From contig NZ_RBLU01000002.1 in assembly GCF_003989515.1 (NCBI RefSeq), positions 1 through 64,000 of the forward strand: a stretch of DNA of 64,000 bases. Direction: 5' to 3'. The notes beneath the pieces were generated by a model. That model was not told the origin of the DNA. It saw only the letters and a program-made list of their open reading frames with translations, and searched no databases. This DNA comes from Curtobacterium sp. HSID17257. Lineage in GTDB: Bacteria; Actinomycetota; Actinomycetes; Actinomycetales; Microbacteriaceae. Shown piece after piece: positions 27,111 to 34,320 of this stretch (the first letter of the stretch is position 1; each line of letters begins with the position of its first letter). Position numbers and translations under genes: made by a program.

Positions 27111-27506
27111 ATGACCACCAAGCCCACCGTGCTGTTCATCTGCAAGCACAACGCCGGCCGCTCCCAACTCGGCGCAGCCCTCCTCGAGCTCGCCGCCGAC
27201 GACCGCTACACCGCCACCTGCGCCGGGATCGCCCCCGCCGACGAGGTGAACCCGTCGATCGCCGCGACCGTCGCGGAACTCGGCCTCGACATCAGCGACC
27301 GCGCCCCGCGGAAGGTCACCCCCGAACTGCTGGATCAGGCCGATGTGGTTGTGCTGATGAAACCCGGCCTCGACCTTCCCGCGACGCCCCGCGGGAAGGT
27401 GTTGCAGTGGTCGTTCCCGGACCCGGACTCCTGGGCCCCCGACGACGTCCGCCCCATGCGCGACGCCGTCGCCGCCCGCATCCAGGACGAGCTCCTGCAC
27501 CCATGA
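27111..27506 (+). CDS. Second arsenate reductase-like LMW phosphatase family protein
   Basis: A 131-aa protein with the P-loop ICKHNAGRSQ (Cys about 11) and FPDPDSWAPDDVR, the acid loop of low-molecular-weight phosphatases. The second Cys pair found in the first arsC is absent (VVLMKPGLD in that place), which fits mycothiol/mycoredoxin-dependent reductases. The ATG is 12 nt after the flavoprotein stop. Its own stop overlaps the acetyltransferase start. It may be a second arsenate reductase of a different mechanism. Confidence 0.85.
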   Translation: MTTKPTVLFICKHNAGRSQLGAALLELAADDRYTATCAGIAPADEVNPSIAATVAELGLDISDRAPRKVTPELLDQADVVVLMKPGLDLPATPRGKVLQWSFPDPDSWAPDDVRPMRDAVAARIQDELLHP

Positions 27507-28021
27507 CCGATCCCACGGTCCTCGTGCGGCCGATGGCCGCCGCGGACTGGCCCGCCGTGGAAGCGATCTACCGGGAGGGCATCGCCACCGGGAACGCGAC
27601 GTTCGAGGCGGCACCGCCGACGTGGGAAGCATTCGACGCCGGGAAGCTGCCGGAGCACCGGTTCGTCGCAGCCGACGGTGACGCGGTTCTCGGCTGGGTG
27701 GCGGTCTCTCCGATCTCCGCCCGGCCGGTGTACCGGGGCGTCGTCGAGCACTCCGTCTACGTCGCCGCCGCAGCGCGTGGTCGCGGCGTCGGACATCTGC
27801 TCCTCGACGCCCTGATCGCGTCGACCGAGGCCGCCGGCATCTGGACCATCCAGTCCGGGATCTTCCCCGAGAACGCCACCTCCCGCGCCCTCCACGCCCG
27901 CCACGGGTTCCGCGAACTCGGCACCCGAGAACGCGTCGGCCTCATGACGTTCGGGCCGTGGGCCGGGCAGTGGCGCGACAACGTCCTCGTTGAACGACGT
28001 AGCCCACGGGTTGGCTGCTGA
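27503..28021 (+). CDS. GNAT N-acetyltransferase, ArsN-like
   Basis: A 172-aa GNAT acetyltransferase. The acetyl-CoA motif is VAAAARGRGVGHLLLDAL (about 87-104), preceded by EHSVYV, and a late ENATSRALHARHGF segment follows; this is typical of the phosphinothricin-acetyltransferase-like branch. Members in ars operons (ArsN) can detoxify arsenical antibiotics such as arsinothricin, which is the inferred role here. The start overlaps the preceding stop by ATGA. It is the last gene of the operon and converges with the TIR gene 12 nt away. Confidence 0.85.
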   Translation: MTDPTVLVRPMAAADWPAVEAIYREGIATGNATFEAAPPTWEAFDAGKLPEHRFVAADGDAVLGWVAVSPISARPVYRGVVEHSVYVAAAARGRGVGHLLLDALIASTEAAGIWTIQSGIFPENATSRALHARHGFRELGTRERVGLMTFGPWAGQWRDNVLVERRSPRVGC

Positions 28022-28033
28022 GCAGCAGCGCTG

Positions 28034-28792
28034 TCAGTCGCTGACCGATGCCAGGCTCAGTGCGTCAGCTTCTTCACCGTTGAGCTCACCAACGAGTTCG
28101 GCGATCTTCTCGGCGATGACCGCCAACGAGTCTTCCTCCGTGCTCAGGCCACCGCGAGAGGCGAGCATCGGGCTTACCTGGTCAAGTTCCTCGAACGACA
28201 CCCCGTGCAGCACCGGCACCAGCAGGCTCCGGCGCAGCAGAGCGCTGAGTTCACTGCTCGCCACACTGCGGTCCGTGCGGAGCTTGTCGAGCATCGCGGG
28301 CGTTACGAGCACGATTCCGATGCGGGACGTCACGAGCCCCTTGTCGATGGCTACCCGCATGTCGGTGCCAAGCTGAAGAGTGACCTCGCTGAACCAGACC
28401 GACACGTCCTCGCCGCGGAGCAAGTCGTAGAGGTCCTTCGCGTCTGCCTGACGATCCGGCCACGCGTGACAGAGGAAAACGTCGTGCACCTGCGTCCGCG
28501 TCGCGGCTGCTGCGCGCACCGGCTCCAGGTCGCGAACTTCCTGCGCTGTGTACGAGACCGAGGACGTGCTCGGCTGCCAAGACGGCCGAGCGGCGCGTCG
28601 GGCCCCTCCTCCACCGCCGCTGCTACCCCGACTGATGCCGGCGCCACTCCGCACTGATGCGGCTGGAGCGGGGAAGGATGGGTGCGAACGCGGCGGCGAG
28701 TAGCTGTACCGTCCGCGCCGTCCGCAAGACGGGCACGCAGCAGCAGCTGCGGAGGACCGATGACCCCGTACGGGCGCGGTGCAGTACGACAT
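28034..28792 (-). CDS. TIR-domain protein
   Basis: A 252-aa protein. The C-terminal TIR domain (about 100-225) shows VHDVFLCHAW, DLYDLLRGEDVSVWFSE and IGIVLVTPAML; the Glu in FSE is at the position of the NADase catalytic residue. The N-terminus carries a CTAPVRGH then CPSCGRRG segment that looks like a small metal-binding knuckle, joined by a Gly/Ser-rich linker. Bacterial TIR proteins usually deplete NAD or make signalling nucleotides during phage infection, so a defence role is likely (inference). No partner sensor gene is adjacent. Confidence 0.8.
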   Translation of the reverse strand: MSYCTAPVRGHRSSAAAAACPSCGRRGRYSYSPPRSHPSFPAPAASVRSGAGISRGSSGGGGGARRAARPSWQPSTSSVSYTAQEVRDLEPVRAAAATRTQVHDVFLCHAWPDRQADAKDLYDLLRGEDVSVWFSEVTLQLGTDMRVAIDKGLVTSRIGIVLVTPAMLDKLRTDRSVASSELSALLRRSLLVPVLHGVSFEELDQVSPMLASRGGLSTEEDSLAVIAEKIAELVGELNGEEADALSLASVSD

Positions 28793-28871
28793 GCGGCTGA
28801 TCGTATCCACAGCCACCGACACCGATGAGCCACCTCATCAGGCGATGAGATATGGACCCACCTCGACGGAG

Positions 28872-29553
28872 TCAGCAGCAGTCGCAGGCGTCGACTTCTC
28901 GCTCGCCGGTGAGCGCAGAGACGGGCTGCTTGCACGCGTCACCGCGCCACGCTTCCAGACCTTCCCGGACCGCGAAGACGACCACGACGAGCCCCGCCAC
29001 CGGGTCTGCCCATGACCATCCAAACAGGGTGTTGCAGCAGGCCGATGAGGACGGCAGCCGAGAGGTAGCTGCAGACGAGGGTCTGCTTCGAGTCCGCGAT
29101 CGCGGACGCGGAGCCGAGTTCCTTCCCGATGCGCCGTTCCAACAGGCTGAGGAACGGCATGACCGTGAGGCTGACCGCAGCGAGGATGATGCCCACGGTG
29201 CTGTGCTCCGGCTGGCGGAGCCCAGCGAACGTGAGGCCGGCGTTGACGGTGACGTACAGCGCGAGGCCGAAGAACGACACCGCGATGACCTTCAAGGCGG
29301 TGCGCTCTCGCGCCTCCGGGTCACGTCCGGCGAACTGCCACGCCACCGCGGCGGCGGAGAGGACTTCCACGATTGAGTCGAGGCCGAACCCGATCAGTGC
29401 CGTCGAGGACGCCACCGTGCCGGCGGCGATCGCTATCACGGCTTCGATCACGTTGTAGGTGATCGTCGCGGCGACGATCCACCGCACCCGCCGCTGTAAT
29501 ACGCTCCGGCGCGTAGCCGACAAGGGCGCAGCGAGCTGCACGGCGGCGCTCAT
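28872..29553 (-). pseudogene. Cation diffusion facilitator transporter, frameshifted
   Basis: The N-terminal 170 residues from the ATG at 29553 form a four-to-five-segment cation transporter ([38 protein letters not shown]). At about 29021-29040 the frame breaks: after VLIGLL the conserved continuation [17 protein letters not shown] lies in the next frame and runs to a stop at 28872-28874 with a Cys-rich end (DACDCC). A 1-nt insertion or 2-nt deletion explains this. It is either a broken gene or a sequence error. It is coupled to the cmtR-like regulator (ATGA overlap), so its normal job was probably Cd/Pb/Zn export. Confidence 0.82.
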
Positions 29554-29903
29554 GCGCCGGCCCCGCAGCACAGCGGTACGTCGCAGTCCTCGTCCGCGCA
29601 TCCGGCGCCGTCGTCGACAGCGAGCACGACGTCGACCAGCGCGTCTATCGCACGTGTCAGGTGCGGGTCCGCGATCTCGTACCGGGTGCTTCGCCCCTCC
29701 TGGACGGCGACGACAATGCCGCACCCACGCAGGCACGCGAGATGGTTTGACACGTTCGTGCGCGTTAGATCCAGCTCCTCCGCCAGCCGCGCCGGGTAGC
29801 CAGGCTCGTCGAGCAGTCGGAGCAAAATCCGGGCTCGCGTCGGATCGGCCAGCGCCCGGCCGAGACGGTTCATCACGTCAAGCCGCGAAGCAATGGTCAG
29901 CAT
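29550..29903 (-). CDS. cmtR: CmtR-like Cd(II)/Pb(II)-sensing ArsR-family repressor
   Basis: A 117-aa winged-helix regulator close to mycobacterial CmtR by eye: LGRALADPTRARILLRLLD, LTRTNVSNHLACLRGCGIV with the two sensor cysteines (HLACLRGC), and a C-terminal Cys cluster (CADEDCDVPLCC) for the third ligand. The ATG is leaderless: TATAGT lies 6 nt upstream on this strand at 29910-29915. The start codon of the downstream transporter overlaps its stop. It represses its own operon until Cd or Pb binds (family knowledge). Confidence 0.9.
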   Translation of the reverse strand: MLTIASRLDVMNRLGRALADPTRARILLRLLDEPGYPARLAEELDLTRTNVSNHLACLRGCGIVVAVQEGRSTRYEIADPHLTRAIDALVDVVLAVDDGAGCADEDCDVPLCCGAGA

Positions 29904-29994
29904 ACGGTGACTATACAGCCGACGATGAGCATAGGACGAGAGCCACCCTGTCTCGATAGCCGATGGCGCTCCGGACATTGGCGTGGCTGACGTC

Positions 29995-30948
29995 CTAGAG
30001 GGTGCGTCCAGCGTTCGCGGTGAGCCACGGGATCGGGTTGACGGGCGTGGTGCCGCCGGGCATGACTTGGAGGTGCAGGTGCGCTCCGGTGCTCGCGCCG
30101 GTGTTGCCGACGAGTCCGACGAGCTGCCCGACCGCGACGGTGTCACCTGGTCGCAGCGGTGAGGAGCCGAAGATCATGTGCGCGTAGAGGGTGGAGACGA
30201 GGCGGCCGTCGATCTGGTGGTCGATGATGACGTACTGCCCGTACTCCGGGTGCGTTGTCGACACTCGGACGGTGCCGGCAGCAATAGCGCCGATGGGGGT
30301 GCCAGCACCGGGAGTGAGGTCGACGCCCTGGTGGATGGAGGAGCAGGTCGCGCATGGTGCGCTGCGCGGGCCGAACGGTGAGCTGATGGTGATGGCACCG
30401 GCGATGGGCCAGCGAATGTCGCCGGTACCCGTGTTCACGATCGTGCCGCCTGTGGTCACGGGGACGCTCTGCTTCGTCGACGGGGAGGAGCCGGTCGACG
30501 TCGTTCGTGGAGCGGGTGTGGTCTTGGTGATGACGGGCTTCGGGGCCGGCTTGGTGATCGTGTATCCGTCGCGGTCGACCGCGACGGTCAACCCAGACGC
30601 GGTGAAGCTCTGCCCGGCAGCGGTGGGAGCGACTCCGGGCACGACGGCCGCGGGGCCGGTCGTTGCCTGCGCGGGCAGCGCTGCGGCAGCGGTGAACAGT
30701 GCCATCGCGGCCGCAGCGCCGGTGATCGGGACCGCGGCGAGAACGCGTGACCGCAGCGAGCGGATCGGCGTTACCGGTGCGAGCGTCGCGGTCGGTAGTG
30801 GCCGCGGTACCGGCTGATTAGCGGCGGTGGTCGTTGCGCGACCAGTGCGGTTGGTGGTCAGGGTTGCGGCGGCTCGTTCGGCGGCGAGGGCTTCGCGGCG
30901 CGTCAGGGGTGCGGGAATGGCGGGGGTCTGGTGGTGCTGCTGGGGCAC
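29995..30948 (-). CDS. M23-family metallopeptidase (LytM/lysostaphin fold)
   Basis: A 317-aa cell-wall hydrolase or degenerate cell-wall binder. A disordered N-terminus precedes one membrane or signal segment (about 70-95, AVPITGAAAAMALFTAAAA), a Thr/Pro-rich linker and the C-terminal M23 domain with zinc ligands HQGVDL and HLHLQV, so it should be active. The GTG at 30948 has TTGGAGC upstream; an ATG 42 nt earlier is possible. It lies in a copper-type cluster with DUF305 and DUF6153 genes, where M23 proteins often travel. Confidence 0.85.
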   Translation of the reverse strand: MPQQHHQTPAIPAPLTRREALAAERAAATLTTNRTGRATTTAANQPVPRPLPTATLAPVTPIRSLRSRVLAAVPITGAAAAMALFTAAAALPAQATTGPAAVVPGVAPTAAGQSFTASGLTVAVDRDGYTITKPAPKPVITKTTPAPRTTSTGSSPSTKQSVPVTTGGTIVNTGTGDIRWPIAGAITISSPFGPRSAPCATCSSIHQGVDLTPGAGTPIGAIAAGTVRVSTTHPEYGQYVIIDHQIDGRLVSTLYAHMIFGSSPLRPGDTVAVGQLVGLVGNTGASTGAHLHLQVMPGGTTPVNPIPWLTANAGRTL

Positions 30949-31087
30949 GGACAGGCTCCAAGAGTGGTGGTGGCCGGCAGGCCTAAACATGGGGTGACCC
31001 GAGCGGGAGTCGGGCAGAGGGGAAGGGGTGGAGCCGGTCGTGGGCCGCGGCGGGAAGGGGGGAGCCCGCCGCGACCCACGCCGGGGT

Positions 31088-31681
31088 TTAGAGGGACGCG
31101 AGCATGTCCTGCATCTGGGTGATCTGCTCGGTCTGGCTCGACACGATCGACTTCGCCATCGCGACGGCGTCGGTGTTCTTGCCCTTGTCGACTTCGGTCT
31201 TGGCCATGTCGACGGCGCCCTTGTGGTGCTGGACCATCTGCTCGAGGTAGAGCTTTGCGGCGTCCTTCGCGGACGCCTGGTCGAGGTCGTTCATGTCGGA
31301 GTCGGACATCATCCCGGACATGGAGTGCCCCATCCCGGAGTGCTCCGACTCGGTCGGCTCATCCCAGCCCTTCAGCCAGCTGGTGAGCTGGCTGATTTCC
31401 GGGGACTGCTCGGCCTTGATCTGCTTCGCGAGGTCGGTGACGCCGGTGTCGACGCCGGAGCCCTTGGCGAGGAGCATGTCGCTCATCTCGACGGCCTGCT
31501 TGTGGTGCGGCAGCATCATCTGCGCGAACATCACGTCCTGGTCGTTGTGCGCCGATGCAGCCGACGTCGACGACGATGCGCCAGCGTCGGAGCTGCTGTT
31601 GCCGGCGGAGCAGCTGGCGAGGGTGAGTCCGAGGGTCAGTGCGGCCGCGACCGCGAGCGTGCGCGTGGTGGTGGTGTGCAT
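31088..31681 (-). CDS. DUF305 lipoprotein
   Basis: A 197-aa secreted lipoprotein: signal peptide with lipobox LTLASC (Cys about 24), then a Ser-rich spacer and two DUF305/ferritin-like helical hairpins. The metal-prone motifs are FAQMMLPHHKQAVEMS and YLEQMVQHHKGAVDMA, with Met/His-rich GMGHSMSGMM between them. DUF305 proteins are associated with copper handling in the cell envelope. The ribosome-binding site GGAACGGAAG precedes the ATG. The same-strand DUF6153 gene lies about 100 nt upstream. Confidence 0.9.
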   Translation of the reverse strand: MHTTTTRTLAVAAALTLGLTLASCSAGNSSSDAGASSSTSAASAHNDQDVMFAQMMLPHHKQAVEMSDMLLAKGSGVDTGVTDLAKQIKAEQSPEISQLTSWLKGWDEPTESEHSGMGHSMSGMMSDSDMNDLDQASAKDAAKLYLEQMVQHHKGAVDMAKTEVDKGKNTDAVAMAKSIVSSQTEQITQMQDMLASL

Positions 31682-31787
31682 GATCTTCCGTTCCCGTGGA
31701 TGCGTCAGGTGTTCCGGGCAGGCGGACGCCTGCCGGATCTGGGCATGCGGGAGCCACCCTTCGGGGGTGGGGTCCCGCAGGGGCGGA

Positions 31788-32243
31788 TCAGATGCGGATG
31801 ATCTGCAACGCCGTCAGTGACGGCGGTTTCGGTGCCGCGATGCGGCGCGGCAGCCGGTCAGCCAGCGCGAGCAGGCGCGCGAGCAGGTAGAGGATGCCGC
31901 CGGTCCGTGCGCGCAGCAGCGCCCACGTGAACAGGGCGACCGTCAGCGCGCACGCCATCCCCATCAGCGAGCACATCAGCGCACAGAGGCCGCTGTCACA
32001 GCCTGCATCGGTGAGGACGGTCATCACCGCTGTCACGGGAGCTGCGTGCTCACCGTGGCTGGCAGCCGCGACGTGGCTGTGCTCGGCGGTGGCCGCGGGA
32101 GCAGCCATCGGGTGCTCGTGGCCGGCGGTGTGCCCGGCCATCGTGCGCATCAGGAGCGTGAACCCGACCAGCAGCAGCAACGCCAGCGTCGCCGTGGCCT
32201 GCAACAGCAGCCGGCGACGCGGGGAGACGGTGGTGGTGAGCAT
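31788..32243 (-). CDS. DUF6153-like small membrane protein
   Basis: A 151-aa protein with an N-terminal transmembrane segment (about 13-33), a His/Met-rich external stretch (GHTAGHEHPM, EHSHVAAASHGEH) and a second hydrophobic region carrying CDSGLCALMCSLMGMAC. His/Met/Cys richness indicates metal binding, most likely copper in this cluster. I chose the ATG at 32243; longer frames run into the divergent control region. Confidence 0.75.
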   Translation of the reverse strand: MLTTTVSPRRRLLLQATATLALLLLVGFTLLMRTMAGHTAGHEHPMAAPAATAEHSHVAAASHGEHAAPVTAVMTVLTDAGCDSGLCALMCSLMGMACALTVALFTWALLRARTGGILYLLARLLALADRLPRRIAAPKPPSLTALQIIRI

Positions 32244-32378
32244 CAGTCTTTCGAGCAGACGGGTCGGAGGAGCGCTTCTATGGTGCGGTACCCCGAACGG
32301 CGGCGGCAACTCGGTGTCCGGATTCACACCGATCCCGCCGCGACCGACTCACTCGGGAACACCGCGCGGGGCCCCGCG

Positions 32379-32409
32379 TTACAGCGCATGGTACCCCCCA
32401 GGGGTATAC
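32379..32409 (+). promoter_or_regulatory. CsoR-type copper operator and promoter
   Basis: TACCCC-CCA-GGGGTA at 32392-32406 matches the GC-centred, TA-flanked palindrome bound by Cu(I)-sensing CsoR repressors. It overlaps a -10-like TATACG (32404-32409), with TTACAG as a possible -35 at 32379. No csoR gene is in the window, so a chromosomal or plasmid CsoR elsewhere must act. It lies between the divergent DUF6153 and DUF4396 genes. Confidence 0.7.
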
Positions 32410-32447
32410 GTGAACTGTTGACGTCAGCAGCGTCAGATCGGAGCAGC

Positions 32448-32948
32448 ATGAACACGCACGAGCACCACCAGATGAGCGGACACGAGCACGCCGGCCACGC
32501 CACCGGGCACGGGACGACGACGTGGTCGATGGCGGCGCAAGCGACGCTGCACTGCCTCACCGGCTGCGCGATCGGTGAGGTTCTCGGCATGGTCATCGGC
32601 ACCGCAGCCGGCTTCCATAACGCCGCAACTATCGTTCTGTCGATCGTCCTGGCATTTATCTTCGGCTACGCCCTCACCATGCGCGGTGTCATCAAGTCGG
32701 GCCTGACGCTCGCGGCGGCGTTCAAGGTCGCTCTCGCGGCGGACACTGTCTCGATCGCCGTCATGGAGATCATCGACAACACGGTCGTGGTCGCGATTCC
32801 GGGAGCGATGGACGCGCAGCTCAACCAGTGGCTGTTCTGGGGCTCCCTCGCCCTGTCCCTTGCCCTGGCGTTCGTGGTTACCACCCCGGTGAACCGGTGG
32901 ATGATCAGCCGCGGGCTCGGCCACGCCGTCGTTCACGGCCACCACTGA
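32448..32948 (+). CDS. DUF4396 membrane protein, His-rich N-terminus
   Basis: A 166-aa membrane protein. The first 28 residues are His-rich (HEHHQMSGHEHAGHATGHG), followed by the family motif HCLTGCAIGEVLGM and about four transmembrane segments; the end is also His-rich (HAVVHGHH). DUF4396 proteins are seen in copper resistance loci. The position 42 nt behind a CsoR-type box agrees. The frame extends upstream through the operator, so the ATG at 32448 is preferred. Confidence 0.82.
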   Translation: MNTHEHHQMSGHEHAGHATGHGTTTWSMAAQATLHCLTGCAIGEVLGMVIGTAAGFHNAATIVLSIVLAFIFGYALTMRGVIKSGLTLAAAFKVALAADTVSIAVMEIIDNTVVVAIPGAMDAQLNQWLFWGSLALSLALAFVVTTPVNRWMISRGLGHAVVHGHH

Positions 32949-33026
32949 TCGTGGCAAGGAGCGCCGCCGGGAATCATCAGCCCGGTGGCGCTTCCTGCCG
33001 TTCAGCGCGTCTCGATGGACGATGGC

Positions 33027-34259
33027 GGTTTCAAGGGGTCGTTGCAACGGGTGGTTGTTTCGGGTCTGACAGTAGCTGCTGAAACGCTTCCGCCGGGGTG
33101 CGGTGGCCGAGAGTCTTGCGGGGTCGACCGTTGAGTTCGGCGGCGACCTCGAGGAGCCGTTCGGGTCTGCGAATGGTGAGGTCGGTGGACTTCGGGAAGT
33201 ACTGCCGGAGTAGGCCGTTGGTGTTCTCGTTCGAGCCGCGCTGCCACGGCTTGTGCGGATCGCAGAAGTAGATCGCGAGGTCCGTGGCGAGGGTGATGTC
33301 CTTGTGCCGGGCAAGCTCCGTGCCCTGATCCCACGTCAACGACCGACGGAGATGCTCGGGCAGGGCCTGGATGGTGGGGATCATCGCGTCGCGGACCGCG
33401 TCGGCGCTGTGTCCATTGGGGAGGTGGAGCAGCATCACGTATCGGGTGGTGCGTTCGACGAGGGTGCCGATCGCGCTCCTGGCGTTGATCCCGACGATCA
33501 GATCGCCTTCCCAGTGCCCAGGAACAGCCCGGTCGTCGACCTCGGCCGGGCGTTCGCTGATCAGGATCATGTCGCGGATCTTCGACCACGACGCCCGCCG
33601 GGGCTCACCCCGGTGCCGGCGGATGGCGCGGCCGGTGCGGAGGTGTTTGTGCAGGTCAGCGCGCAGGTGCCCGCGGCCCTGCACGAACAGGGACTAGTAG
33701 ATCGTCTCGTGCGACACGTGTATCTCCGGCCGGTTCGGGAAGGACCGGATCAGGTCATCACGGATCTGCTCCGGGGACCAGTTCCTCACCAACCGCAACT
33801 CGACCTGCAGCGCAAGCTCGACCCGGTCCAGCTTCCGGGGCTTGGGGCGCCGCGCTCGAACTCGGCACTGCTTCTCCGCCGAGTACGGCCGGTAATTCCC
33901 GCCAGCTGCAGCGTTCCTGCTGAGCTCGCGACTGATCGTCGATGGCGCCCGGCCGAGGGCTTTCGCGATCGCGCGCACGCCGACACCGTTGAGGCGCAGG
34001 TCCGCGATCTGCAGCCGCTCTTCCTGACTCAGGTACCTGTCCGAGCGAGGCTTGTGGGCGAACGGGTTTCGCCCGCCGGCTGCTTTGACCCATCGGTATC
34101 CCTGACGTCGATCCACGCCGACAGCATCACAGGCCGCCGTACGGCCAAGGCCCTGTCTCAATAGCTCCCAGAACCGAGCCTCTCGAGCGCGGTGTTCCAG
34201 CCTCGATCCCATCTGCAGCACTCCGATTCACGGTGGTGTTGCAACGACCGGCTGAACCC
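33027..34259. mobile_element. IS30-family insertion sequence
   Basis: A roughly 1.23-kb element bounded by imperfect 22-bp inverted repeats (33027-33048 and 34238-34259) that share GGTCGTTGCAAC and match at about 18 of 22 positions. It contains one transposase frame on the minus strand, split by an amber codon. I could not see a convincing target-site duplication. Confidence 0.82.
33031..34221 (-). pseudogene. IS30 transposase interrupted by an in-frame TAG
   Basis: Reading from 34221 gives an N-terminal HTH (LRLNGVGVRAIAKALGRAPSTISREL) and then stops at TAG (33694-33696) after HVSHETIY. The same frame continues directly with SLFVQGRGHLRADLH and the rest of the DDE domain: Asp in HWEGDLIVG, Asp in LTWDQGTE, Glu in RGSNENTNGLL. 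The full reading is 396 codons, normal for the family. Related transposases have Gln at this place, so a single CAG to TAG change explains it. The element is probably immobile by itself. Confidence 0.88.
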
Positions 34260-34320
34260 AAGGATCCCTCAGCGGGCTAGGACGCGAGTTAGGCCTCTGT
34301 TCGGCCGGGCTCAGTAACAC

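Noticed and set aside
33018-34268. Target-site duplication around IS30
   Set aside because: The 2-3 bp flanking the inverted repeats do not match on the two sides.
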